DNA of 5,010 bases from positions 1 to 5,010 of the forward strand of contig WGED01000140.1 in assembly GCA_015492915.1 (NCBI GenBank), written 5' to 3'. A program made the position numbers and the translations under genes. Below, one piece after another: positions 4,919 through 5,010 of the stretch. How positions within the stretch are numbered: the stretch's first letter is position 1; each line of letters starts with the position of its first letter. The notes beneath the pieces were generated by a model, which was given only the letters and a program-made list of their open reading frames with translations, was not told where the DNA came from and did no database searches. The DNA is from Cyclobacteriaceae bacterium (GTDB lineage Bacteria; Bacteroidota; Bacteroidia; Cytophagales; Cyclobacteriaceae).

Positions 4919-4956
4919 GGGGGTGTTGGAAGGAGACTCTGAGGGGGGTGTAGGAA
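4907..4956. repeat. 25-bp tandem duplication
   Basis: Positions 4907-4931 and 4932-4956 are direct copies matching at 24 of 25 bases (T4927 versus A4952). Each contains GGAGACTCTGAG followed by a G-run and TGT. The first copy includes the right arm of palindromic unit 3; the second arm copy (4935-4943) has no left partner, which points to a recent slippage duplication. Confidence 0.8.
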
Positions 4957-4991
4957 AGGTATATTTATTCTATGAATGAAAGACTACCGCA

Positions 4992-5010
4992 CTCAGAGTC
5001 TCTTGTAAAG
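4992..5010. repeat. Left half of a further palindromic unit, cut by the window edge
   Basis: CTCAGAGTCTCTTGTAAAG is the exact 19-nt reverse complement of 4835-4853 in unit 2, including that unit's loop. It is therefore an inverted copy of unit 2, and the closing arm GACTCTGAG would be expected immediately past the right edge. Confidence 0.7.

Larger units (their letters stand above)
4427..5010. other. Gene-poor repeat-rich region upstream of satD
   Basis: No convincing gene is present in these 584 bp. From left to right it holds the satD promoter and operator-like repeat, AT-rich DNA to about 4660 with a palindrome at 4621-4645, a minus-strand stem-loop terminator (4666-4703), a tRNA-3'-like segment with a GC-rich palindrome (about 4706-4760), and a palindromic repeat cluster from 4785 to the edge. 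One minus-strand frame without an ATG start is open for 86 codons across part of it and is listed separately. Confidence 0.6.

Noticed and set aside
4960..4967. TATATTTA as a rightward promoter -7 element
   Set aside because: No TTTG lies about 20 bp upstream and no gene start is visible downstream before the edge.
4785..5010. CRISPR array
   Set aside because: The repeat is a short palindrome in both orientations with irregular spacing (about 40, 66 and 25 bp), not a regular 25-40 bp repeat with unique spacers, and no cas gene is nearby.

Overview
The window looks like a chromosomal stretch from a member of the Bacteroidota, perhaps near Chitinophagales/Sphingobacteriales; the genus cannot be named from the sequence alone. 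Reasons: start codons mostly lack Shine-Dalgarno motifs and sit behind A-rich leaders, two sites resemble the Bacteroidota promoter consensus (TTTG, about 20 bp, TAnnTTTG), and the LipB and paired SatD/DUF3307 proteins read like those of that phylum.

Layout from left to right. A YraN-family (UPF0102) gene on the minus strand runs off the left edge (1-289). Only 26 bp separate its start from the divergent plus-strand pair manA (type I mannose-6-phosphate isomerase, 316-1305) and lipB (octanoyltransferase, 1298-2041), whose reading frames overlap by 8 nt. A convergent minus-strand cysH follows (2124-2849); its cysteine pattern marks an iron-sulfur APS reductase. After a 243-bp AT-rich gap comes a minus-strand operon: satD (3815-4426) and a DUF3307 membrane-protein gene (3093-3818) joined by an ATGA overlap. 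satD has a plausible promoter overlapped by a perfect 13-bp inverted repeat. The last ~580 bp hold no convincing gene. They contain an AT-rich palindrome, a stem-loop terminator on the minus strand, a segment resembling the 3' end of a tRNA broken by a GC-rich palindrome, and a cluster of palindromic repeats built on CTCAGAGTC/GACTCTGAG that continues past the right edge.

YraN, ManA, LipB and CysH are ordinary housekeeping functions (a nuclease-fold protein of unsettled role, sugar-phosphate supply for GDP-mannose, lipoate attachment, sulfate assimilation). The part most likely to be undescribed is the satD-DUF3307 pair. The SatD N-terminal half carries motifs like those of GGDEF/class III cyclase palm domains (GDIINS, RGDSF, RIAIGIS) followed by a C-terminal helix-turn-helix. 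Its partner is a multi-pass membrane protein with conserved-looking His/Asp/Gln residues inside or beside membrane segments. A nucleotide-responsive regulator controlling a membrane enzyme or effector is a reasonable hypothesis, not a demonstrated one.
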